Shown piece after piece: positions 11,231 to 20,801 of a stretch of DNA of 64,000 nucleotides. Origin of the DNA: Hsuehochloa calcarea (lineage: Eukaryota > Streptophyta > Magnoliopsida > Poales > Poaceae); NCBI GenBank assembly GCA_036346395.1, contig CM070609.1, positions 52,152,777 to 52,216,776 on the forward strand, in the 5' to 3' direction. The notes beneath the pieces are model-generated. The model saw only the letters and a list, made by a program, of their open reading frames with translations, searched no databases and had not been told where the DNA came from. Position numbers and translations under genes: made by a program. The number at the start of each line of letters is the position of its first letter. Position 1 is the stretch's first letter.

Positions 11231-11578
11231 TCCTCGATATGTCGGTCCTTACCGTGTTATCGGAAGAAAGGAGTCATTGCCTATAAGTTGGAATTGCGGA
11301 TGCACTCGAGGGTACATGATGTCTTTCATGTGTCCCAACTAAAGAAGTGCCTCCGTGTTCCAAGCGAGGAAGCTCCGTTGGAAACCCTCGATGTCCAAGA
11401 AGATTTGACCTACAAGGAGCACCTGTTCGCATCCTTGAAGAGACCGAGCGAAGAACGAGGAATCGTGCCATCAAGTTCCTTAAAGTTCGATGGTCAAACC
11501 ATTCGAAGATGAAGCTACTTGGGAAAGGGAAGATCGTCTCGTGCGGACTATCCATCTTTCTTTCTCGAGTGAGCCAAA
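11231..11578 (+). pseudogene. Integrase C-terminus and chromodomain of gypsy B
   Basis: A GPY/F-type motif appears in frame fragments (LAPRYVGPYR), followed by HVSQLKKCLRVPSEEAPLET and a chromodomain-like tail (DLTYKEH, RSNHS-like, WEREDRL-like pieces). In chromoviruses this tail is thought to steer integration to marked chromatin. The frame is broken more than once between 11255 and 11510. Confidence 0.75.
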
Positions 11579-11611
11579 TCTCGGGACGAGATTTTTGTAA
11601 GGGGGAGGTTT
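11576..11611 (+). promoter_or_regulatory. Hairpin and polypurine tract before B 3' LTR
   Basis: AAATCTCG and CGAGATTT (11576-11583 and 11587-11594) form a perfect 8-bp stem with a GGA loop. The purine run GTAAGGGGGAGGTTT follows and abuts the LTR; it would prime plus-strand synthesis. The same hairpin stands at 19857-19875 in A and, in related form, at 35545-35562 in G-inv. Confidence 0.8.
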
Positions 11612-14600
11612 TGTAACATCCCAAAATTGGTTTGTGTTTCAAATGTAATAAAAATGAGGAGAAATTAAAACTTTTCTCGATCTTGATTTTTATGTCAGTT
11701 CCATAATTTTTGTAAAGGAATTATGTGAAATCAAAAATCAAATTACCATTTGGACACCAACACAAATCTCCTTCAGGAAAATCTTGTGCCCAACCTTTGG
11801 AAATAATTTTTCTTGGGTCTAGGGTTGATGTTTAACACCTCTGAATTATCTCATGATTTTTAGAAATTATTTGATAATTTTGGGAGGCAAGTTAAACTGG
11901 TCAAACCCTATTTCTCTCTCTTCTGGAATTTCTGGAGAATAATTCAGTCGATGAAAATCTCTGAAAATTTTATGGGAGGTTCCTCCTGCTGTCAGCAAGC
12001 TCCAGTTAAAAATTCATAAATTTTGGAGTTTGTTTGCTACCTCAATTAATTCCTCAAAAATCAGATGGTTGAAATTCAATTTCTATTGGGTTTGCACTGT
12101 TCCTCGGGTTCGAACCAGACTCGGGCTCGAGCCAATGGACTCGGTCGAACCAACTAAACGCCGACCGTGATCGCTCGCCGAGCGCAGCGTTGCGAGCCAT
12201 TGGATCAGCATCGAACGGTCCAGGTTTAAGTGGGCGTTTGAATCGTTATAATCGAACCGATCTATTTCAGCCGTCCGATTAAATCCAACGGTCGTCGTTC
12301 GTCGTCTTCCTCCGCTCGCGCGCGACTCGGCCGAAGTCAACCGCGGTGGCGTGCACAGTACCCTTCGGCAGAGCCCAGTCGCGTCTCCTTTTGCCAACGG
12401 CTCTTCCGCATTATTGCTTCCGTCCGCCGCCCCCGGTAGTCGTCTCCCTGCGGTTACACGCCGTCGCCCTCGGCCAACCTCGGCCTGATGCACCACCATT
12501 TTCCCTCCCGTTGCTTCTTCCTTGCTTCTCGGCCTATAAGACTTCTCCAGTTGCTTCCTTAGCATCCTTTAAACACCCTTGAGCTCAAAGATCGCTTCCA
12601 ATACACCGAGGAGCTCAATGCAAAAATTTCTCTCTACGCCATTGTTGAAGCTTTGGATCCTTGGTGAAAGTGGTGCTCGGGCCTTCTCTTTCAAAACCCT
12701 TGCTTCCTCGGATACTTGGCATCTCATAGAATATTAACCCTCTGTCAATTTTGCCTTTGTGAAGAAGCAGATCGATTCGGTTTCCCCAATTGGTAAAAAG
12801 CAGCTACTCTTCTTCACCCGAGCCGATTCGACTCTCCTCCGTGCCTTCTTTGGGCTCGGTACCCCTTATTAGTCCCTAGTTGATTGGCGCTTCGCTTCCT
12901 TGAACATGGTGAGCTCGTTTGCATTTTCGTTTTGGTCATTTTGCTCTCCGCGGTTATCTCCGCTTGCCGACGTTCTAGGCCGCCGCGACCAAAACCATTG
13001 GTACCATTGTGTGCGCAAGAGTGTTAGGACTCATTTTAGGCGTTTGCTCGCGCCTGCGCGGCCGAGCAGCCGTGGCAAGCCGTTCTTCCGTCGCTGCTTG
13101 CTTTGCGGACGAAAACAGACGGAGTTTGAGCGTGCGTCATTGTGGACCGTCGATCCTAAGATCTGCGGCTCGGGATCGCGTAGAAAATTTGAGTCTGTCG
13201 CGCCTTTGTGCGTGATCCGTTGGATCCAAGATCAGCGGTGCGGCATCGGAATGAGCGTTCGGACCGCCGAACTTCCCGTAGCATCTCGTTCGTTAGTTTT
13301 TCATCCAACGGCTGGTGAGTAGGGTGGCTCATTCATTCTGTTGCCGCGCGCGGGGATCGTTGGATCCAAGATCGACGGCTCGCGTGCGCGTGAACGTTCG
13401 GACCGCCAAACGCTCTGGTCCACGTGAACCGTTGGATCCAGATCCAACGGTTGACGTTTAAAGGCTTCATGCAGCGTCAGTAGCCGGGGCTTGGGCGTTG
13501 GATCCAAGATCGGCGCCCCGAGTTCGCCACGTCATTTCTAATTTCTGAGTTTCCCGAGAGGATTTATTTATCAACTGAAAAATGTGATAACTTGTAAAAT
13601 GCATAACTAACTCATTTCAAATCCTTTTCGGTTGATTCAAATTTTGTTGGTTATGTTTTTGACTAAACTTTAATTTAAAAATGTTTCCAACCTCAGTGTA
13701 GCTCCAGAAAATTTTGTTAATGAATAGTAGCATTTTTGATTTATAAAAGCTGAGCAAAATTGTTTTGGCCATATCTTTTGCATTAAGAATCCAAATCAAT
13801 TGGTTCTTGTTGCTAAATTCTTTATAAATCATTATCTTGCTACTGTAAAAATTTTAGAATTTTTAGAGAAGGTTTACTGTTGGGTCTTTGCATTTTATTC
13901 GCTCTTATCGTTTGGTTCTCGCTTTTTCGTTAGGATCCGAAGAGCACGTTGACAATATTGTTGATCCTCAAGACACCTTGACCCACAAAGCAAGCGTGCA
14001 AGCGGTTTGATCATATTAATCCCAGTATTTTCAAGTCTAATATATTGTTTTCAACTTGTATGAATGCATTGCTATTTTGTTGTTAAATTATGGTTAGTAT
14101 CCTATAGTTGCATATTCTGTAGGGCTTATTTATCCTCTACTACCATGATCTTAGGTTATTTGCTGTGATTGGAGTTCGATGGATGAGCTCTTAGTAGATT
14201 GCGAATTGTAATTGCTTAGAAATGCTTAGTTTCGGTAGCAATGGGCGATCATCGATTTTAGTCGATGATCTTGATCACACATCTACATATTACTCCTTTA
14301 TGTCTAACACTTGTGCTTTGTTATTTTGGAAAGTAAAAATCTGAAAATAGAAAATTGATTTGGACTTGGGCAAGTGGTTAGATGGTGGGTTATTGGGTTT
14401 GTGGATGTCTTGCCTAAGTCAACAAGGACCGAACATCTTGTGTCACACTCTCCAAGCATTTTTGCGTGCTAACCACTTGAGAGGATATGGGACCTCTCTT
14501 GACTAAGTACTTTGGCGTGTGTTATCTCCGAGTCGCAGGAGGGGTTGTGTGTGTTGTGTGAAAAAGGATATGTGTTCTTGTGTTGGGTGTGCGGTGGTGG

Positions 14601-15681
14601 AGATTCCGGGTAGGCTCTCCACCTCGAGGAGCATTGTAGTTGTCCAAGGCTTTACCTGCGACGGGTAGTTGACCGAGTCTTTACAATGACTCCGACACAA
14701 CGTATGAGTTTCTATCCATACGGGCGACTCGTAGTTAATGCACAATACTGGAAATGTCTCGTAGGACTTAGCTGTGCCGGCATACCAAAGGAAGTATGCT
14801 AATCATGTGGCAAAAAGGCGGTCTGGCGTGTGGGTACATTGGTACACCCCTGCAGGGTATAAAACTATTCGAATAGCCTCGTCCTAGGTTATGGACACGC
14901 TTGGTTAGGTTTTGCAAGAGTTAGACTACAACCTTTTAAATTAAAATTTGACACGGGTGGTATGAATGGGTAATTCATGCTATTGTTGTGGTGACTAAGG
15001 GTTTAGTCACTTCCAGGATTGTTGTTGTTCTCTATCTACTGTTATATTGTTGTCATTTACGGTTATTTGAACATTAAAAACGGATTTGTTAAATTGCTTT
15101 CAATCTATTACCTTATTGCAAATGGAAACTTGCTTTGTGCTAAAATGAAACATCTGACCTCCACTTCAATTAGCTTGCATGTAGTATATGTACAGTTTGT
15201 TATTCCACATGTAAGTCTTATGTAGTACATTCAAAGTAGTCACGGCTTTTGCTTGCTTGCTTTTGTTTGCGAGGAGGAAGGTGAGCCCCAAGGGCCTCAC
15301 TTTTGTGGTATCTTTGTGGATTCGACGACTAGCTTGGCGGTCGGTCGGTTGCCTTGTGGGTTAAAGGCACACCGATTGGCTCTTTTGGTTTATGGCCATC
15401 TTATGGCACTTTTGCTTCATTGTTAAACTTCTTTATGTATATGTCGTTTGGCGGTCGGCCTCTCTTTCATCATAACTATCCTTTATTTATGTTATCTTAC
15501 GGCTTGTTGTTTTGCTTGGTTCTATGTGGATGAATGGAATTGATGCATGAACTTTGTAAAGAAGGTGTGTATATGCGCACTGCAGGAAGTATACATGTCT
15601 CGAGTCTCGGATTATCGATTTGTGATGCTAGGACCAAGTGGATGGTTAAGCATTACAAGCCGGATAAACCAAGAGTCTCTA
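11612..15681 (+). repeat. 3' LTR of gypsy B
   Basis: A 4070-bp LTR, near identical to 2214-6313. Differences cluster at CAG/CTG and in the GC-rich palindromic array (13230-13520). The end reads GTCTCTA instead of GTCTCACA. A TATA-like site is at 12535-12540 and the CTATTCGAATAG module at 14865-14876. It has no gene. Confidence 0.9.
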
Positions 15682-15686
15682 ACCAG
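15682..15686 (+). repeat. Right target site duplication of gypsy B (ACCAG)
   Basis: These five bases follow B's 3' LTR and differ by one base from 2209-2213. Directly after them the gag of A resumes in a position homologous to the point where it was cut. Confidence 0.6.
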
Positions 15687-16560
15687 CTTGATCTGACGAT
15701 CGGGTTAAATGCGGTTGAGCGGAGCTCAAGTATCGCCAGTGCCAAGAGCATGAGAAGGCACTTTTCGCATCGCACCAGCTGGAGGGTGCAGCTTTGTCTT
15801 GGTGGGAGAGCTTTCTCGCCATGCGGCCTGACGGCCACACCGTCACTTGGGAGGAGGTCCGCATTGCATTCTGTCGGAGTCATATTCCTGCCGGCCTGAT
15901 GAAGCTGAAGAAGAAGGAGTTCTTGTCGCTCAAGCAAGGGCGCTTTTGATCCGCGAGTATGCATGCGAGTTCAACCATTTGGCTCGTTATGCTCTGGAGG
16001 AGGTGGCCACTGATGAGGCCAAACAAGAGAAGTTCAAGGATGGTTTGTCTGAGGAGCTGCAGGACAAGCTATCCATCGTGGACTTCCCTGATTTTCAGAC
16101 CCTGGTGGACAAGGCCATCGTCGCCGAGCACTCGGGGAGAGCGCTTGTGGATTCTCGCAAGCGTAAGTGGGAGCCCACAAGTCATCTAGGGCCAGCTATC
16201 CTCGCTTTAGTCAGTCTCAGGGGTCACATCCTCAGCTTCAGTACCCCCGAGGACGTCGGCACCTGCCCCTTGTCCTTCACAGGCCGTGCCCCAATCACAT
16301 GCAGCTGCGAGTCAGCAGGGTGGCCCCCGCAACTCGGCTGCTGGAGTCACTTGCTTCGCCTGCATCCAAAAGGGGCATTATGCGAATCAATGCCCTAAGA
16401 AGACAGGAGCAGCCCCCCGTCCTAATGGAGGACGCGGGCAAGGAGGTGGTTCTTCTCAGGACCTGAAGATAGTCCCTGCTACCCAAGGCATGGGTAGTGG
16501 TCGCGTCAACCTCATCTCCGCAGAGGAGGCACAGGAGGCACCCGACGTCGTGCTGGGTAC
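15687..16560 (+). pseudogene. gag of gypsy A, continuation
   Basis: The capsid region resumes after B. Clear retrotransposon-Gag blocks are EHEKALFASHQLEGAAL, SWWESFLAMRPDGHTVTW and FNHLARYALEEV, then the CCHC knuckle CFACIQKGHYANQCP at about 16352-16396. Two or three frame changes occur (near 15950 and 16270), but long stretches stay open (15847-16398 and 16286-16843). Gag coats the element RNA in the cytoplasmic particle. The copy is clearly less disrupted than that of B although A is the older element. Confidence 0.83.
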
Positions 16561-16933
16561 ACTTTCTGTCAACTCTCATCCTGCTACTGTTTTGTTTGAT
16601 TCAGGAGTATCTCATTCTTTTGTTTCGGAGTCTTTTGCTGCTATTAGTGAGCTCCTTGTTACTCCATTGTTGGTCCCGTTACTCATTCGCTCTCCCAGAT
16701 CGGAGTTGAGAGCTGAATCCGAGTGTAGGGACATTCCTATCAAGATTGAAGGAGTAGGATTCTTAGCAAATCTTATCCTCCTCCATTCAGTAAGTCTAGA
16801 TGTAATTGTTGGCATGGATTGGTTGTCTCAGCATAAGGGATAAATCGATTGCGCTAAGAAGTGTGTCTTTCTATCTAGCCCTTCCGGTCAGCAGGTTCGC
16901 TTTTCGCCGAAGCTCCTAGGTCCGCATCTCTTC
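16561..16933 (+). pseudogene. Aspartic protease of gypsy A, with stop
   Basis: In frame with the knuckle (frame opening at 16286), the active site reads FDSGVSHSF near 16595; most relatives have Ala where this has Val. The conserved VIVGMDWLSQHKG block is followed by TAA at 16841-16843, where B has CAA (GQIDC). This is one C-to-T change. The polyprotein would end here. Confidence 0.85.
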
Positions 16934-17860
16934 ATGCTTGAAGCGAAGCCCGCTCTAGATATTAGTGAAGTCCCAACAGTTCGTGACTTCATTGATGTTT
17001 TTCCCGATGATCTTCCAGGGATGCCACCAGTTCGAGACCTCGAGTTTGTCATTGAGTTGGTTCCCGGTACCGCCCCGATTTCAAAGAGGCCTTGTCGGAT
17101 GCCACTGAACGAGTTGGTGGAGTTGAAGAAGCAACTGAGTAAGCTGCAAGAGAAGGGTTTCATCCGCCCTAGCTCATCTCCATGGGATTGTCCAGCAATC
17201 TTCGTAAATAAGAAGGACCATACTTTGCGCATGTGCGTTGATTACCGTCCGCTTAATGATGTAACGGTAAAGAACAAGTATCCATTGCCCCGCATCGACG
17301 ATCTCTTTGATCAATTAAATGGAGCTCAAGTTTTCTCCAAAATTGATTTGAGAGTGGGATATCATCAAGTTCGGATACGACCTGAGGATACTCCAAAGAC
17401 GGCTTTCTCTACTCGCTACGGCTTGTATGAGTACACCGTCATGTCGTTAAACAACCAATGCTCTGCCTTGTTCATGAACCTCATGAATTCGGTATTCATG
17501 GAGTATTTGGATAAGTTTGTCGTGGTCTTCATCGATGATATTCTTATCTACTCCAAGAATGATGAGGAACAAGATGAGCATCTGAGGCTTGTATTAGGCA
17601 AGCTTCGTGAGCACCAGCTATATGCGAAGTTCAGCAAGTGCGCATTCTGGTTGATGGAAGTGGCTTTCTTGGGCCATGTTCTTTCAGCAGGAGGCGTAGC
17701 CGTTGATCCTAACAAGGTCAGCGATGTTCTTTCTGAGTCGACCTACTTGATGGCAGAAGTGCGGAGTTTTCTTGGTTTAGCGGGATACTATCGTCGCTTT
17801 TTCGAGAACTTATCCAAGATCGCGAAGCCGATGACGGAGTTGCTAAAAAAGGACAAGAAG
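16934..17860 (+). pseudogene. Reverse transcriptase of gypsy A, near complete
   Basis: A 374-codon open frame (16934-18058) covers RT and the start of RNase H. RT blocks in order: EKGFIRPSSSPWDCPAIF, LRMCVDYRPLNDV, FSKIDLRVGYHQVRIRPED, TAFSTRYGLYEYTVMS, and the catalytic FIDDILIYSKND at residues 199-210 (Asp pair at about 17534-17546). HVLSAGGVAVDPNKV and RSFLGLAGYYRRF follow. The FGLTNAPALF block is changed to a local out-of-frame reading (SLNNQCSALF), with two compensating shifts. RT makes the element cDNA in the particle. This is one of the most readable pol segments of the window. Confidence 0.9.
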
Positions 17861-18320
17861 TTCTTATGGTCCGATGCGTGTAAGCAAAGTTTCCAAGTAC
17901 TCAAGAAGCGTTTGACCACCGCTCCCGTTCTCGTTCTTCCCGATATTCATCGAAGCTTTGATATCTTTTGCGATGCTTCTCGTCGAGGACTCGGTTGTGT
18001 CCTATATGCAGGAAGGCAAGGTAGTGGCCTATGCATCAAGGCAATTGAGACCTCATGAACTCAACTGTCCTACCCATGACTTGGAGTTAGCTGCTGTGAT
18101 TCATGCACTTAAGATTTGGCGACATTACCTAATCAGTAATCGTTGTGAAATGTATTCGGATCACAAAAGCTTAAAGTATCTGTTCACCCAACGTGACCTG
18201 AACCTCAGGCAAAGGAGATGGTTAGAGTTGATCAAAGACTATGATATGGGTATTCACTACCATCCGGGCAAGCCTAATGTCGTTGCCGATGCGCTTAGTC
18301 GTAAAGCGCATTGCAATGCC
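17861..18320 (+). pseudogene. RNase H of gypsy A, one frameshift
   Basis: FDIFCDASRRGLGCVL stands at the end of the 374-codon frame. A one-base insertion near 17998-18010 shifts the reading to the frame opening at 17958 (MQEGKVVAYASRQL). There DLELAAVIHALKIWRHYL, SDHKSLKYL and PNVVADALSRK complete the acidic catalytic set. Function as in B. The shift by itself would uncouple integrase from RT. Confidence 0.86.
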
Positions 18321-19559
18321 TTGTTGCTCAAGGAGCTTCAACCCACCCTTCTAGAGGAGTTCCAGCGTCTCAACTTGGGTATGGTTGAGCATGGTTCCCT
18401 CGCTGCCTTGGTTGTGCAACCAACCTTGGAGGATCGGATTAAGATCGCTCAGCAATCGGATGTTAGAGTAAACCGCGTCAGGGAGAATGTCAAGAACGGA
18501 ACAACCAAGTGCTTTTTTGAGGATGAGCATGGTGTTGTGAGGTTTGGACAATGCCTTGTGGTTCCAAAGGACATGGAATTGTGGAATTTAATCCTCTGCG
18601 AAGCCCATGATTCGCCTTTGTCTATTCATCCTGGGGCCACGAAGATGTATCAAGATCTCCGTCGGAGATTTTGTTGGACCCGAATAAAGAGGGAGATTGC
18701 GAAGTTCATCGCCGAGTGCAATGTGTGTCATCGTGTCAAGGCCGAGCATCAGCGCCCAGTAGGGCTGCTTCAGCCTTTGCCTATTCCTGAGTGGAAGTGG
18801 GATTCGATCGGGATGGATTTTATCACCAGTCTGCCCTGAACGTCCAAGAGCAAGGATTCCATCTGGGTTGTCATCGATCGATTGACGAAGGTAGCCCATT
18901 TTATGCCAGTACAGACAAATCTCAACATGAGTCTACTGGCGAACCTATATATTTCCCGCATCGTCTGCTTTCATGGGGTGCCGGAGACGATCGTTTCAGA
19001 TCGCGGTGCGCTTTTCACCGCCAGGTTTTGGAAGTGTTTGCAAGAGGCTATGGGAACCCATCTTACCTTTAGCACAGCATACCACCCCCAAACTGATGGT
19101 CAGACCGAGAGGGTCAACTAAGTGTTGGAGGACATGCTCCGTGCTTGTGTTCTTTCCTATGGAAAGAATTGGGAGAAGTGCTTGCCATTTACCGAGTTCT
19201 CCTACAACAAAAGCTTTCAGGCTAGTCTCAGCATGGCACCTTTCGAAGCCTTATGCGGAAAAAAGTGTAGAACCCCGTTGAACTGGTCTAAGACCGGTGA
19301 AAGACATTTCTTTGGCCCGGACTCGATCAATGAGGCCGAGAGCCAAGTCCAGCTTATTCGTGATCGCTTACGCACAGCTCAATCCAGGCAAAAGAGCTAT
19401 GCGGATCGCCGTTGTCGTGAGTTGAGTTTTGAGCCTAATGACTTTGTTTATCTCAAAGTCTCTTCTTTGAAGGACCATCAGCGTTTCGGCGTCAAGGGAA
19501 AGTTAGCTCCTCGATATGTCGGTCCCTACCGTATTATCGAGAAGAAGGGAGCTATTGCC
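18321..19559 (+). pseudogene. Integrase of gypsy A, two nonsense changes
   Basis: The zinc module (AHDSPLSIH and CNVCHRVKAEH) and the core (MDFITSLP, VVIDRLTKVAHF, VSDRGALFTARFWKCL, STAYHPQTDGQTERVN) are all present, with the Asp-Asp-Glu residues in place. TGA at about 18837 stands where B has CGA, and TAA at 19119 where B has CAA. Both are single C-to-T changes. The C-terminal domain continues with SYNKSFQASLSMAPFEAL and the GPY/F motif YVGPYRI. Without the stops this would be a full-length integrase. Confidence 0.87.
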
Positions 19560-19853
19560 TATAAGTTAGAGTTGCCAGCTGCACTTGAGGGGGTACCTAA
19601 TGTTTTCCATGTGTCCCAGCTAAAGAAGTGCCTCCGTGTTCCAACTGAGGAAGCTCCGTTGGAAACCCTCGATGTACAAGAGGATTTGACCTATCGCGAG
19701 CACCCTGTTCGAATACTCGATGAGGCTGAACGAAGAACGAGGAATAGTATCAGATTCCTTAAAGTTAAATGGTCGAACCATTCTGAGGATGAGGCTACTT
19801 GGGGAAGGGAAGATCGTCTCTGTGCAGACTATCCATCTTTCTTCACCGAGTGA
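19560..19853 (+). pseudogene. Chromodomain tail of gypsy A
   Basis: The last open frame (19122-19853) ends with NVFHVSQLKKCLRVP, then DLTYREHPVRILDEAERRT, SIRFLKVKWSNHSEDEATW and GREDRLCADYPSFF before a TGA. The pattern of a hydrophobic strand, KVKW, an acidic patch and a terminal helix matches chromodomains of Tekay/Del chromoviruses. It probably directs integration toward heterochromatin (known for the family, inferred here). Confidence 0.82.
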
Positions 19854-19856
19854 GCC

Positions 19857-19902
19857 AAATCTCGGGACGAGATTTTTGTAAGGGGGGGGGGGTGGGAGGT
19901 TT
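19857..19902 (+). promoter_or_regulatory. Hairpin and polypurine tract before A 3' LTR
   Basis: The 8-bp AAATCTCG/CGAGATTT stem with GGA loop (19857-19875) is identical to that in B. The purine tract is longer, with a run of ten G followed by TGGGAGG; the G run may be slightly miscounted. The LTR starts at 19903. Confidence 0.8.
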
Positions 19903-20796
19903 TGTAACATCCCAAATGTGGATTTGTGTTTCAAATGTATAAAAATGAGAAGAAATTAAAACTTTTCTTGCATCTTGAAGTCTTTGGACGTTTCTGTAAT
20001 TCTTGTAAAGGAATTATGGAAATAAAAAATCAAAATCCTCAATTGACTCCAATAAAATAAACCTACTTGGCAAAGATCTTGTGCCAAATCCATGTAAATA
20101 TTTTTCCTGAGTTCTAGGGAGTCTTGGTAACACCTCTGAATTATTTCAAGATTTTTAGAAATTATTTGATTATTTTTGGAGGCAAGTCAAACCAAGTCAA
20201 AGCTTGGTCAAACCCTAATTCACACATTCTGGAATTTCTTCAGAAAAATACCTTGCATAAAAATATTTGGAAATGTTATGTAAGGTTTATCCTGCAGTCA
20301 GCAGCATCCTGTTAAAATTTCATGATTTTTGGAGCTTATTTGCTACCTTAAGAAAATTCCCCAAATATCAGCTGTTTAATTCAAACCCTAGCTGGTTTTC
20401 ACTATTCCTTTGACGCGAGTCAGACTCGGGCTCGAGCCAAGTGACTTGGTTCAGTCAACTAACTGCACCCAACGCAGTTGCTCGGTGCGAGTATCGTGGA
20501 TCGTTGGATCTGAGATCAACGACTCATATGCGTGTGAACGTTCGGACCATCCGAACGTTTCGATCAACGAGAGTCGTTGGATCTTAGATCAATGGCCTGG
20601 ATTGAAGTGAGCGTTTGGACCGGCCGATCGTCCCGTTCATTTGAACCATCCGATTTGGAGATAACGTCCTGGATTGAAATGAATGTTCGGACATTTCCAA
20701 TCATCCCTTCTCATTTGGACCGTTTGATTTAGATCCAACGGTGGCCGCGTTGTCTCCTTCCTCGAGTTTGAGCTAGCGTGCGGTTGAGTCAAAGCC

Positions 20797-20801
20797 ATGG
20801 C
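20797..20801 (+). repeat. Left target duplication of the solo LTR (ATGGC)
   Basis: ATGGC precedes TGTGAGACC and is repeated exactly at 25995-25999 after GATGTTACA. Removing one copy plus the insert joins the two halves of A's 3' LTR in register. Confidence 0.9.

Larger units (their letters stand above)
2214..15681 (+). mobile_element. Gypsy element B, complete structure, nested in gag of A
   Basis: A 13.5-kb Ty3/gypsy element with two LTRs of about 4.1 kb (2214-6313 and 11612-15681), a Met-tRNA primer site (6319-6332), leader, gag-pol with chromodomain (7206-11578), a hairpin and polypurine tract (11576-11611). The LTRs start TGTAACATCCC and end TCTCACA (5' copy) or TCTCTA (3' copy). They are nearly identical apart from small changes, many at CAG or CTG, so the insertion looks young. 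Its gag-pol is nevertheless broken by many frameshifts, more than in the older host A. That contrast suggests that part of the damage is consensus error rather than decay. Confidence 0.9.

Noticed and set aside
2214..15681. Unequal-recombination tandem array (LTR-int-LTR-int-LTR) as explanation for A and B
   Set aside because: The cut in A's gag and its resumption after B, with a near-perfect 5-bp duplication, is explained more simply by nested insertion.
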